This document shows positions 12,304 to 24,800 of a stretch of 64,000 bases of DNA, piece after piece. Position numbers and translations under genes: made by a program. Every line of letters begins with the position of its first letter. Position 1 is the first letter of the stretch. The stretch lies in contig OY811985.1 in NCBI GenBank assembly GCA_963681505.1, positions 6,802,073 to 6,866,072 of the forward strand. Direction: 5' to 3'. Under the pieces are notes generated by a model that was given only the letters and a program-made list of their open reading frames with translations, did no database searches and was not told the origin of the DNA. The stretch is from Eunapius fragilis. Taxonomy: Eukaryota > Porifera > Demospongiae > Spongillida > Spongillidae.

Positions 12304-12475
12304 TGGGATGTGGTGCTGCAGGACTTAGGTTATCACTGCCTTTGGGTCATCTCTTCTGCTTAGGTTTGTTCTGATGGGATGGTGTTGGGCCCTCACTCCC
12401 ACTGACAGACCTCACTTCAGTCACCTTACTATAAGACTGAAGGAGTTTCATGAGAAGATTGGGGCCTTTATCTGA
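6808..12475 (+). CDS. RYK: RYK-type Wnt co-receptor pseudokinase
   Basis: Twelve exons (6808-6919, 7535-7653, 7993-8098, 8334-8444, 8595-8790, 9074-9297, 9361-9450, 9695-9894, 10357-10466, 11600-11759, 12100-12236, 12364-12475) join in phase to 558 residues; human RYK has about 607. Order: signal peptide ([17 protein letters not shown]), WIF domain with [15 protein letters not shown] and an Asn-rich stretch, one membrane span ([18 protein letters not shown]), a Pro-rich juxtamembrane segment, then the kinase fold. Kinase motifs: Gly loop [10 protein letters not shown], Lys strand VIIKTVK, catalytic loop HKDLATRN, and [14 protein letters not shown] in the C-lobe. DFG is replaced by DRG in [12 protein letters not shown]. 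Vertebrate RYK also lacks DFG (DNA), so this is a pseudokinase as known for the family. RYK binds Wnts through WIF. The exon 2/3 join is the least certain. Confidence 0.93.
7341..7392. repeat. (CA)n microsatellite
   Basis: CA-rich run in RYK intron 1, with interrupted CA/TACA sequence to about 7460. Confidence 0.85.
7673..7927. repeat. 28-bp minisatellite in RYK intron 2
   Basis: Nine tandem units of CCTATGGCTAGGGGTGTACA, alternating ATATAG/ATATGG in the linker, so the higher-order unit is 56 bp. It starts 20 bp after a splice donor. Confidence 0.9.
8137..8173. repeat. (TG)n microsatellite
   Basis: Pure TG run in RYK intron 3. Confidence 0.9.
8800..8855. repeat. (TG)n microsatellite
   Basis: TG run starting about 10 bp after the donor of RYK exon 5. 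It faces a CA run (8979-9070) in the same intron, so the intron transcript could fold into a long GU/AC hairpin. Confidence 0.9.
8979..9070. repeat. (CA)n microsatellite abutting a splice acceptor
   Basis: Pure CA run that ends directly at the TAG acceptor of RYK exon 6, replacing the usual polypyrimidine tract. Confidence 0.9.
9540..9665. repeat. Degenerate 20-25-bp tandem repeat
   Basis: Copies of TTCACTTCATATGACCACGC in RYK intron 7. Confidence 0.75.
10141..10345. repeat. Pyrimidine-rich minisatellite
   Basis: Tandem CTCCTATCACTGCCCCTCCC units of 18-21 bp in RYK intron 8, ending at the acceptor of exon 9. The unit itself supplies a strong polypyrimidine tract. Confidence 0.85.
10515..10539. 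repeat. Poly-G run
   Basis: About 25 consecutive G on the plus strand in RYK intron 9. Its length is likely unreliable in sequencing, and it could form a G-quadruplex. Confidence 0.8.
10680..10965. repeat. GTGTGATGT-type simple repeat
   Basis: Variable GTGTGATGTGTGTGGT units in RYK intron 9. Confidence 0.8.
11160..11390. repeat. 31-bp minisatellite in RYK intron 9
   Basis: About seven copies of a unit containing GTGTACAGTAGCAGCTCACA, with an alternating CATCAGG/CACCAGG variant. Confidence 0.88.
12011..12093. repeat. (CA)n microsatellite next to a splice acceptor
   Basis: CA run ending at the ATGCAG acceptor of RYK exon 11. Confidence 0.88.
12243..12301. repeat. (CA)n microsatellite next to a splice donor
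   Basis: CA run beginning right after the GTGAGT donor of RYK exon 11. Confidence 0.88.
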
Positions 12476-12731
12476 CCTGTCCTTGTGATTGTCACCTACC
12501 CTGCCGAATCATCAAACATGTCACACCTCTGCCAAGTCATCTTTTGGACACTCAACTCCACCCCCTTTGTTCTCTTTGCCATTCAGCCATGCCATCCTCC
12601 CCCCTCCCCCCCTCCTCCCCTCCCTCCTTCTTCCTTCACTCACCATGCTGCATCAGTGATACTTGTATCAAAACATTAATATTCTGATCATTAATGCAAT
12701 CAACATGCCATCGACTATGGGTGGGTGTGGT

Positions 12732-15700
12732 TTACCATTTGTGTACTGGGATGGACCTAGACATGGGCTGGGACCTGCTTGGAGCATTCCATGTTCTCTC
12801 AGTTGCCCCTAAGAGGGGTATAGGCTTGATCTATTGGTACAGAGAGAGGAGGAGAAGGTATATAAGCCAGTTATACATTGGTTTCCACAGAGACTTACCT
12901 GTCTGAGCGTGACGTCTTTTTCCTTCTGTGCTTCTAGGCGCTTTTGTGCTATCCAATCCGATGCTTGCTTAGCTAATGATTGCTCCAACTCTCGATACTA
13001 CACAGAGAGAGTGATCCGGTGGGATAAGAGGGAAGGGGTGGGGTTACCTGTGTTTCTGTCCTGTCCAGTCTCCTTATAAGTTCCGCTCTGTCTGCCACAT
13101 TAGTCACAACTTGGTTCTGCATGTGATAAGCAGGGCATGTCAGCCATTGTGGTTATATTTAGGACCCTTATCAGTGAGGCATTTTATATTTTGATCACAT
13201 GGTTGTAATGTGCATAAACCAATGACCACACTAACACATGTCTCCAGCCACTAGCACGTGTCTCCAGCACACTAGCACATGTCTCCAGCACACTAGCACA
13301 TGTCCCCAGCACACTAGCACTCATACCCTCATGTAATATGCATTGGAGTCAGCAAAGCGAACTTTCTTGATCAGTTCGTCATTTTCAACTCGAAGTCGCT
13401 GGATTTCTGCCTTGAGACTAGCGTTCTCCACCAAAACTGTCTAATACAAGGAAGAGCAAAGGAAATTATGTCTTCATTTGGTGGTATGTCCAGGTCACCA
13501 GTATATCAGAATCTAAGCCCTCTCAAAACACACCCACCCTTGTATAAAACCAAAACTAAACAATATCAGCTGCACCAGGCTACCTACATGGGCACTAAAT
13601 GGACACCAGGCTACCTACATGGGCACTAAATGGACACCAGGCTACCTACATGGGCACTAAATGGACACCAGGCTACCTACATGGGCACTAAATGGACACC
13701 AGGCTACCTACATGGGCACTAAATGGACACCAGGCTACCTACATGGGCACTAAATGGACACCAGGCTACCTACATGGGCACTAAATGGACACCAGGCTAC
13801 CTACATGGGCACTAAATGGACACCAGGCTACCTACATGGGCACTAAATGGACACCAGCCTACCTACATGGGCACTAAATGGACACCAGGCTACCTACATG
13901 GGCACTACATGGACACCAGGCTACCTACATGGCATTAAATGGACGCCAGGCTACCTACATGGCCATGATTTCTGCATATACTGCAACTGAAGTTGATCTT
14001 TGTGGTCAAGTATTCAAAAATAACATGAATGCAATACTCCCACAGAATGCAGTCTCACCTCATTCTTTCTCACAATGTCATCTATACGCATTGGTGTCTT
14101 GGGCTTGTGTGGGTTGCTGAGCTGGTCAGACAGAGTAGCAAGGAAGGCCTTCTGAGCTGCTGGTGTGATGACATCAGCAGTGGCACTGCTCTTCTGGAGC
14201 TCTTGTTCAAGTGCATGCTAAGGTAAGGAAGTATGCCCCAAGACAAGATTGGCTTCACAGCCTCTGCAATCCCACTGATGCACCTAGTGGCTCTACACAG
14301 GTGGCCCGTCTTGAACTTACTGCAAGTCCCTTTTGCTTGCGTCTCTCAACAGCCAGAGTCTCCTGGAACCGTCGAGCGTGTTCTTGAGCCCTTTCCAATT
14401 CTGCAGCCATCTGAATCAGCTTTTGGTTGGCTACAGTAAGGTGATCAAATATTACATCCTGTGAGTACAGGTCTCTATGTAACATGCATACATACACCCT
14501 ATGTAATGTACATACATACACAGACCTATGTAATGTACATACATACACAGCCCTATGTAATGTACATACATACACAGACCTATGTAATGTACATACATAC
14601 ACAGACCTATGTAATGTACATACATACACAGCCCTATGTAATGTACATACATACACAGCCCTATGTAATGTACATACATACACAGCCCTATGTAATGTAC
14701 ATACATACACAGCCCTATGTAATGTACATACATACACAGCCCTATGTAATGTACATACATACACAGCCCTATGTAATGTACATACATACACAGCCCTATG
14801 TAATGTACATACACATATGTAATGTACATACATACACACACCATACAAGAGATATATGTGCCTATTTACATATTCAGATATTTTACTGGTGACAAAATAA
14901 GAAATGACTGGTGGTAAATTACACTACTCATACAAATGTACTTATATTCAGAACAAGCATGTATATCTCTAGTCTCGCAAGCCAGACATACTTCAACGTA
15001 CCGTACTATGATGTGGACTGGGAACTAGTACTACTCACGTCATAGTACGGTACGTAGAAGTACGTCTGGCTTGCGAGACTAGTATATCTCATGCTCTAAA
15101 ACATTTGCAGTATTATTCAGCTCTGTAGGGATTAATTATTACAAAACTTTGCAATATGAATAAGAAAGAAAAAACCCCCCATGCATACACAGCAATATAT
15201 AGCACTTACTCTCAGCTGTTTTCCTCTCAAACCCATGCATACACAGCAATATAAAGCACTAACTCTCAGCTGTTTTCCTCTCAAACCCATGCATGTACAG
15301 CAATATAAAGCACTTACTCTCAGCTGTTTTCCTCTCAAACTGTTTGACTGCTCTTGTTGCAGCCAGTTTGGAATGTACCAGTTCTTTTTGAAGCCGATTA
15401 TTTCTATTATCAGCAACCTTTATCAGCTCCTCCTTCTGGTGTAAGGCCAGCTCTGTTTTCAACAGAGCATTCTCCAACTCAATGTTCTGAAGTACCTGCA
15501 CAGAAGTCACACGAAATTATAGACTTCTGGCTCCCATTAATACCATAAGTTAAAAAAAAAAAAAACTCTTTGCCAGTTGCCATCATACATAACACACCCT
15601 ATGCCGTCATACATAACACACCCTATGCCATCATACATAACACACCCTATGCCATCATACATAACACACCCTATGCCATCATACATAACACACCCTATGC

Positions 15701-16929
15701 CATCATACATAACACACCCTATGCCATCATACATAACACACCCTATGCCATCATACATAACACACCCTATGCCATCATACATAACACACCCTATGCCATC
15801 ATACATAACACACCCTATGCCATCATACATAACACACCCTATGCCATCATACATAACCCACCCTATGCCATCATACATAACACACCCTATGCCATCATAC
15901 ATAACACACCCTATGCCATCATACATAACACACCCTATGCCATCATACATAACACACCCTATGCCATCATACATAACACACCGGCAGCATATAAAGTGCG
16001 CGTTAAAGGCTATCATCCTTAAATGGGCATTCGTCGGACAGCCTGGGAATGTACAACTCTACAAGTACAGCCATACTATAACCGTAGCCAAACTATATAA
16101 TCGGCGTGTGTTGGGAGTTACATATAGGCCTATGCATGTGTGAAGGTGTACGTTGGCAAGGTATTATTGATCCAGAAGGTTTACGGTATCATACGAGGCT
16201 TACTTGTTCGCTTAGTTTCTTTCTGATCGCTTCTGCCTCGGAGTCGGCTGCAAATCCAACAGATCGGAATAGTTTCTCTTCCTCAAATGCAATCCTTTGT
16301 GACGCAAGCTCGTTGGACTTGGCGTCTAGCGCCATTTTGGTACCAGTCAGCTGCTGGGAAAGCTGTGTCAGCCTGTCGTTCTGCTCCAATAGCTCTTGAC
16401 TTTCTCGTTCCCGTTCCTCCTTCCAATCTGCTCTCTCCTTCTCGAAAGTCTTCCTCTCTTCTTCGTAGTTCTTTAAGCGAATCTCCACATCGCGTTGGTC
16501 CTTCTGGAGCGCTCGATGGAGGTCTTCGTACGACTTTATGAAGGCTTGCAGCTCGTTGAACCGTTTCTCAAAGAGACCTGTTGAGTTCTCATTAGAGCCC
16601 AGCGGCCTCGCATTAACCTACCTGAGAAGGATGCGAGGTCCCTGCGTAAAGCCGAGCTAGGCGTATGTACTGCAGCCAATCGCGCTCTCAAATTCCTCAA
16701 TACAGAGATCTGAATAAAAATTTACAGAGTTTATTGCAAATCAGCCCCACCTCCCAGTGGGTGTTACCTCTCCTGTAGCTCCTGTCTCTGCTGCCTTTGC
16801 TTCTGAAGACTCAATAGCCTCCAGCAGACCCTCATTCTTGTCGGAGGATTTACTGAGATTCTCCTGAAGTCTGGTGAATAGCTCCACTAGTTCTTTGGAT
16901 TGTTTAAGTACTTGTTCCATTTTATCCAT
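12732..16929 (-). CDS. Coiled-coil protein, family not recognised
   Basis: Ten exons (16929-16768, 16709-16622, 16577-16204, 15495-15318, 14472-14321, 14217-14059, 13440-13327, 13116-13048, 12997-12899, 12830-12732) give about 497 residues. The start is MDKMEQVLKQSKELVELF. Most of the protein is heptad-rich helix: KNYEEERKTFEKERADWKEE and then RERESQELLEQNDRLTQLSQ in exon 3, VLQNIELENALLKTELALHQ in exon 4, and KAEIQRLRVENDELIKKVRF in exon 7. A short Pro-rich segment (NPHKPKTPMRIDDIV) breaks the coil in exon 6. The tail is basic and non-helical and ends SRSIPVHKW. No catalytic motif is seen. The exon 4/5 junction is the weakest: phases fit only with a GAG acceptor at 14473, which is poor because a minisatellite fills the intron. 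A centrosomal, ciliary or trafficking scaffold would be typical, but that is a guess. Confidence 0.75.
13225..13320. repeat. About 20-bp tandem repeat, four copies
   Basis: Copies of CCAGCACACTAGCACATGTC in intron 7 of the coiled-coil gene. Confidence 0.75.
13580..13962. repeat. 31-bp minisatellite, about 12 copies
   Basis: Unit GGCTACCTACATGGGCACTA plus AATGGACACCA, nearly perfect apart from the right-hand copies. It lies in intron 6 of the coiled-coil gene. Confidence 0.9.
14480..14842. repeat. 27-bp minisatellite, 13 copies
   Basis: Unit CCCTATGTAATGTACATACA plus TACACAG, with GACC/GCCC variants. In gene sense it runs up to the acceptor of exon 5 of the coiled-coil gene. Confidence 0.9.
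14961..15090. mobile_element. Mutator-like MITE with 9-bp target duplication
   Basis: A 112-bp palindromic element (14970-15081) begins TAGTCTCGCAAGCCAGAC and ends with the exact reverse complement. A second internal pair involves GTACCGTACTATGA. It is flanked by perfect 9-bp direct repeats GTATATCTC at 14961-14969 and 15082-15090. A 9-bp duplication with long terminal inverted repeats is the hallmark of Mutator/MULE transposons. It lies in intron 4 of the coiled-coil gene. Confidence 0.82.
15190..15350 (-). repeat. Triplicated exon end with splice donor
   Basis: Three tandem copies of about 55 bp. Each holds the last codons of exon 4 of the coiled-coil gene (TTTGAGAGGAAAACAGCTGA), the GTAAGTGC donor, and intron sequence ending ATGCATGGG. 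Copy 1 in gene sense is the exon end; copies 2 and 3 lie in the intron with intact donors. Confidence 0.85.
15585..15982. repeat. 24-bp minisatellite, 16 copies
   Basis: Unit CCATCATACATAACACACCC plus TATG, almost perfect, in intron 3 of the coiled-coil gene. Confidence 0.92.
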
Positions 16930-17012
16930 TGTGCAGTCTGTTGCCACGGTTACCTGGTTTCGATTATAGCGTAAGTGGATAATATTGAAAAAAAAAGCAA
17001 CTGCTGTAAATT
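16930..17012. promoter_or_regulatory. Bidirectional promoter, coiled-coil gene / NUBP2
   Basis: Only 83 bp lie between the two start codons, read outward in opposite directions. No TATA box is placed for either gene. Shared control is inferred from spacing. Confidence 0.6.
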
Positions 17013-19075
<2,063 letters not shown>

Positions 19076-19194
19076 AAGGGAAGCATATGGAAACACTTGT
19101 TGTGCGTATGTATACATATGTATGTGTTTTGTTCTATTTTCTTCCGCCACTTGGGTCAGTGATAAAGGAATGGATGCAAAAATTTTTTTCATGG

Positions 19195-19214
19195 TACATA
19201 TGTATGTATATATG

Positions 19215-19248
<34 letters not shown>

Positions 19249-19380
19249 TGTATGTATGTATGTATGTATGTATGTATGTATGTTTGTATGTATGTGTGTA
19301 TGTATGTATGTTTGTATGTATGTGTGTATGTATGTATGTTTGTATGTATGTTTGTATGTTTGTATGTTTGTATGTATGTT
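19195..19380. repeat. (TATG)n microsatellite
   Basis: About 45 tetranucleotide units with scattered TTTG and TGTG variants, between the convergent NUBP2 and membrane-protein genes. Confidence 0.92.
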
Positions 19381-19504
19381 TCTGTTTTTGTGTGTTGACT
19401 AGAGATGGCATTGGCTCATGTTAGATGTTGTTATACATGCTACAGTCAATCACTTACAAGGGAGACAGTCAATACCTACAATGTGCAGTATGAATGATGA
19501 AGTG

Positions 19505-21463
19505 TTAGTGTGCTGGCTTTGAGGGAGCATTGGCCTGGGGAGGAGGGGGGATGTTGTTTTGATGATCTTGTACAGTAGGCGGGGCTAGAGCTGGCATTGA
19601 TGAGAGCCTGCCAGCCCTTGAGCCATAAGAGGGGCGTGGTCCCTGCTCATTGTATCTGGAGGTTAGTAGAGCTATGCTTCTGGATGTAGTTTTCAATGGA
19701 GAAGGTGGTTGTGTGACATTGTGGAGTGTGTTGATCTGGGAGAGTGTGGGTGGATGTACATCTGGAGGGGTGGGTGTGGTCACCTCTGGGGAGGAGGATG
19801 CTTTGCTGACAGAGTGGTTTTCAGTTGGTGCAATTTCTTGTTTGGCTCCATGACCCTGGGGATTGGTTCCATGGCCCTGGGGATTAGTTCCATGACCCTC
19901 GGGATCAGTTTTGCTCTGTGGTTGATCAGTACCCTCATCTTCACTGTGAACCACATAGTTGCCCTGGGGTAGGTCTGTATACACTTTACTGGATGGATCT
20001 GCTTTTGGTACTTCCAGGTAACGGACATTGTCAGTCAGCTTTGCATAAAGGCATTTGATTCCCTGAATAAATGCACCATTTATTTGTCATGTGTACAATT
20101 GGTACAAATTTACATACCATCATTGGTATAAGAAGAAGGTACAATATTAATGTGTTGAATGAAGCCAGTATTAGAACCAATACTGGCTTGCTTTCAATTC
20201 GTAGTGTTAGGGCCATGTGTTCCATGACTTTGGTGGGTAGTGTTTTTGCTGGTGGGCAAAGCATTGCCTCTAAATGTATTGAACAAATGTGTAGAAAGTG
20301 TGGGGATATGTAAACTGTATTCTCTTAAGAACTGCCATTGCCATGGTAACACACCATCACTGGCCTGCACTATAGTGGTCTGTATCAGCTCCTCCCCTTC
20401 CTGGCACAGAGAGTACACCTCCAGGTAGCAGTCATCCATACGTTGGTGTGTGTACAGTTCTCTCACAGTGTCATTGTCACTTCAGGGGAGAAGAGCTATT
20501 AGTTGTGTGTGTGTGGTGTGTGTGATGTTAGTACCAGTCGGGGTAGAATCCAACAGAGATGAGCATAGCCTCCTGCCCTGGTTCTGGGGTTGGAAGGGAA
20601 AACCTACTCTCTAGCATTGTTGCTGATCTATCATGTTCCAATATGTTTCCATGCCGACAGCCATGATCAAGTGTAAACACATCCTGTAAAAAAGAATGTA
20701 TACGTATCTTGCATAAAGTATTGCAAGTCTATATATGCAAACATGTATATGTGTAGACATGTCATGGTGAAACACATAATGAGGTTACTGGAAGGGTGTC
20801 CTTACATTGGGTGACTCCTTGAAGGTGATATGAACTTGTGCCTCTTTGCTTCGCACTTCAGTTCTCTCTATGTAGGTGCGACCTAGCATGTGATAGAAGA
20901 CATATTTTACAGGCTATATAGGTGGGTGTGGTCAACAGCAATGTTTGTAGGTAGCTGTGATGCAGAAACTTACTTCTGTCTAAGTTACAACTGGGGAGAA
21001 TCCTTCCATGTGTACTACGTAGAGTCAGAAGACAGGCCACGGGGGTGTCATCAAGCTGACCGCTGGAGTCAATGGAGGCCATCTCAAAAGTGCAGCTGTG
21101 GCTAACATCGTCAACAGTGGTGTCATTCTCTGATAGGGACATTTTCACCACAAACTCAAGCGTTTCTGGTAACTTCTGCAGAAAATATTCCATGAGTTGG
21201 GCACTAATATCCCATTGTCCACAAATGGATCTACTTGTAAGGATTAGAATATAGTGCTATTTAGAGAATCTGGTGATATGCTATGGACAAAACACTTGTG
21301 TGTTGAGACTCCTTGGCATGCCAAGATGGAGTGAATTGTTGCTTAGTGTTAAACTCTATGATCCAAGTGTTTGGTGTTACCTTAAATCTTTGATGTCTGG
21401 AGCCCTCTACATCCAAACCTTCACAGGATAGTGTTGCTTCAAACTGAGCCGACTCCTCATCCC

Positions 21464-21499
<36 letters not shown>

Positions 21500-21765
21500 T
21501 TATGATGTCTATGAATACAATCATGCTTACAGCCTCATCTGTTGGAATGTAGAACATAATAGACGCTTGACCCTCAAGATAGCTGTTATTGAACGTAACG
21601 GACCAGAGGGTATCAGAGCACACTGGAGTGCTTGGCTGTAAAATGCAGATACGTACGCTAATAACACATTATACTGTGTCGCGTTACCTCTGCCATTTCA
21701 CCCAAAGAGGGTATGCAGCCACCAGCGGCTATGCACACCACTAATACTATTTGCGCGCCTTGCAT
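19505..21765 (-). CDS. Type I single-pass membrane protein, unrecognised
   Basis: Nine exons (21765-21688, 21635-21531, 21464-21381, 21175-20974, 20882-20806, 20683-20535, 20479-20355, 20269-20118, 20062-19505) join in phase to 509 residues. A signal peptide (MQGAQIVLVVCIAAGG) leads an extracellular region of about 290 residues with scattered cysteines and N-glycosylation sites such as NNS and NDT. The span VLVLILASFNTLILYLLLIP follows in exon 8. The cytoplasmic tail of about 190 residues is Pro-, Ser- and Thr-rich. It contains short repeats (GHGTNPQ, three copies in variant form) and ends with PPPPQANAPSKPAH. The extracellular part looks like beta-sheet domains, but I could not place it in a family. 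A receptor or adhesion role is likely from topology alone. It is divergent from the angiomotin gene, with 134 bp between starts. Confidence 0.78.
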
Positions 21766-21899
21766 AGTTGCAACCGTAAACAAAACATGGCCACTATGAA
21801 TGGACTTAGCAAGTGTTTCCTAGCAACGGTAGTTATGACTTCCTGCTTGGCACTATAAAATTGATGGATTAGTTTAATAACTTGATGTTATGCTTCTGT
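21766..21899. promoter_or_regulatory. Bidirectional promoter, membrane protein / angiomotin gene
   Basis: 134 bp lie between divergent start codons. A possible TATA-like CACTATAAAATTG (21851-21863) lies about 40 bp upstream of the angiomotin start codon. Confidence 0.55.
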
Positions 21900-24800
21900 A
21901 TGGAGGAGCCTAGGACGTTTGTCGACTGGACCGAAGATGAAGTATTACAATGGCTGTTGAAGCTCGACTTGACCAATGATTACTCGGAACGTTTTAGAGG
22001 TACGTTTGATGCGCATTGACCCTTAGCAATGTATCAATGCAACGACTAGTTGATGCAACAGCGAGGGTATATCTGTTAGGGGGTGAGGAGACACATAGGG
22101 TAGTTTAGTGTTTGCCCTGTGTGCGATGCAGCTGCATGACAACTGACGCGTTTTTGGATAAATCTTGGTGGCGTTTCGATTCCAGAGTTCATCCCACGTT
22201 CATCTGACGACGTGGCACGTACTCTGTACCCTATTACGATAGTTATTTCTTCCAGGTAGAAAAATCACTGGAGCGTCCCTGTTGCAGCTGAATCCCGAAG
22301 CTCTGGGTAATTAAGATCCGCCCATTCACGGACAATTCAATCACGTGGTCTCCCACATTTACCTCTGCAGACTCTCTTAATATCACAGATGGAGCCGATC
22401 GTCTTAAGATTATCCAATCCGTGACCACTATGCGAGCTGATCTCCTTGTATCTGCTGCCAGTTCTGGTCGCAACACCTTATCCCGCAACCACAGTAGTGA
22501 GGGAACTGTAACTACTACAAGGGCCCGAAACTTCAGCGAAGGGATGATCAAACGTTTCCCCAACACCCAGCGGGTGATTAGGAGACAGCCAAGGGTTGAT
22601 GGACATGATGCATCATCACCCACCCAGTTAATGAAACCTTATAACCTAATTTCACTGGATGAGGGTGATGATCGAAGGCAAATAGAGTCCATGCTAACCT
22701 TGAGGGCACACAACAAGAAGAAATATCTTTCCAGAAGCATGGATGGACTGCTAAAGGTGAGCGGAGCACTATCACCATTATCATTGTTGTCTGGACAGGG
22801 GGAAATTAGGGTGTGCTTAATCATTGCATTCTTTCATCTGTTGACTGCTGGCTGCTTCACTCTGTATGAGTTTGGCCTGGGATTAAGTATATATATTCAT
22901 AAGGAGTTTGTCATTTTTTGTACACTGTGCAGAGTTGTTATTGTGAAGGCCACACACATTGTTAGTGCGAAAGGCTTTAGTTGGACGTGCTACCATTTGT
23001 AATAGACATTTCTCGGCTAAATCACTTTGATTAGATTTGGATTTGTGTGTTGTATTTGTTTGGACTATATGTATCAGAATTGGAACACCTGGGGAGAGTA
23101 AGTACCTGTTCTTAGCTGGGAGACAGCCGCATACTGTGACTGCTTTCATTTACTAATGCATTCTTTCCTAAACAAGCTATGGTGCTCATAAGGTTGCAAT
23201 GCCTCTGCATGGCTTCTAAATCAGTTGATAACGCAATACTTCTATTCCAGGATGGAGGGTTGCAAATTACTGGGACCCTAAATGGCTCATCGCGGTTGGT
23301 GGAGGTGTTGAAACAAGAGAATTTTTCACTAAAAAAGGAACTAGAGACCTATTACCAGAAAGTTCGCAAACTCCTCAAGGTACAGTGGAAAAAAGAATGG
23401 GATATGTATCTGGGAACGGGGCCTGCCTAGGGACATGTATCTGGGAACGGGACCTGCCTAGATATTAATTAACACTAATAATATATCAGAGGTGAGATTA
23501 CACAAGGTGGGTAGTCCATTTCTGATGAGGATGGCTGGTATATTCAATGGTTATTCTGCCATTCATGGTTACACTATTCATGTCCTCATGTGAGTTGTTG
23601 ACTTGTACACACAGTGCATATGCCTCTGTGTGTGTCAGATCAGCATTTCTTAAGGAATTCCCTAGCTTCATTGTATACCATCCAGCTTTTCATGTGTTCT
23701 GCCAAAATAAATTAACTGTTTGTGTGCACAGCCAAAGTACCATAACCACAGACCATATGTGATGCCACACCCTTCCTCCATAATTAATATGCCACACCCT
23801 CTCCATAATTAATATGCCACACCCTCCATAATTAATATGCCACACCCTCTTCTCCTCCCTCAGCTTGAGCAGGAGGTTGAACATGTGCGTGATGCGTACC
23901 GTCTGCTTGAGAGCAGCAATCAGAAGAGAGAGAGGTTGGAGGCAGCAGTGAGGTCACGATTAGAAGACGACCTCAAGAGGCTGAGAGAAAGTCAACAAAG
24001 TTAGAATTAAATCTTATGTGTTATGTAACCTCACAAAATGTTCACAGTAGTGTGTGTGTGTGGTGTGAAATGGATTGGAGTGTAGCTGATATGCTTAGTA
24101 AAAAACCTCTGGAGTGTGTTGGTATAGTGTGTGTGCATGTGTGTGTATGTGTGGTGTGCATGTGTGTGTGTTGAATTTGGTGTCACATGTGTGTGTGTTG
24201 ACTTTGGTGTCACAAGTAGCTGATCAGGTGAACTATTCTGTTACTGCAATGTTGCATATGAATGTGCACCATATGGTGCACACCTCTATATGGTGCACAC
24301 CTCTGGTGTGATGATATGATAGACATAACAGGACAAGAGAGGGATATGCTGCATGATTATTCATTATTTGGCAACTTTGATACTCCAAGAGATATCTACT
24401 GGCCTCTGTAACTTCTTTCTTATGCACTGGAAATTGGTCTGCCCATCATGGTGTTACAGTGACCTGAATTTTTAATTATGCGTACATTTTAATTGTACTT
24501 GTCAACTTTGATGCTCCATCCTGTGAAAAATGTTATAGCATCGCAATTTTGCTTGTGTGTGATTTTATATTTGGGTGACTGGCCGATGACCTGTTATCTT
24601 CCTTTCCACACATGCACCCACCATATCAGTAGGAAGTGGTGCCAATGAAACGAGTTCACCAAAAAAGAAAACAGTGAGTGACCAGCAGCAGAGGTAGAGG
24701 GCGGGGTCAGCAGGTGTAGAGGGCGGGGTCAGGCTAGTGTTGTAGGTCTATTATTGAGTCAGGTTATGCATGATGTTGTAACCTTCCATGTACAGGGAGT

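Noticed and set aside
14480..15985. CRISPR-like regularly repeated units
   Set aside because: Units are contiguous with no unique spacers, and the genome is eukaryotic with introns. They are ordinary minisatellites.
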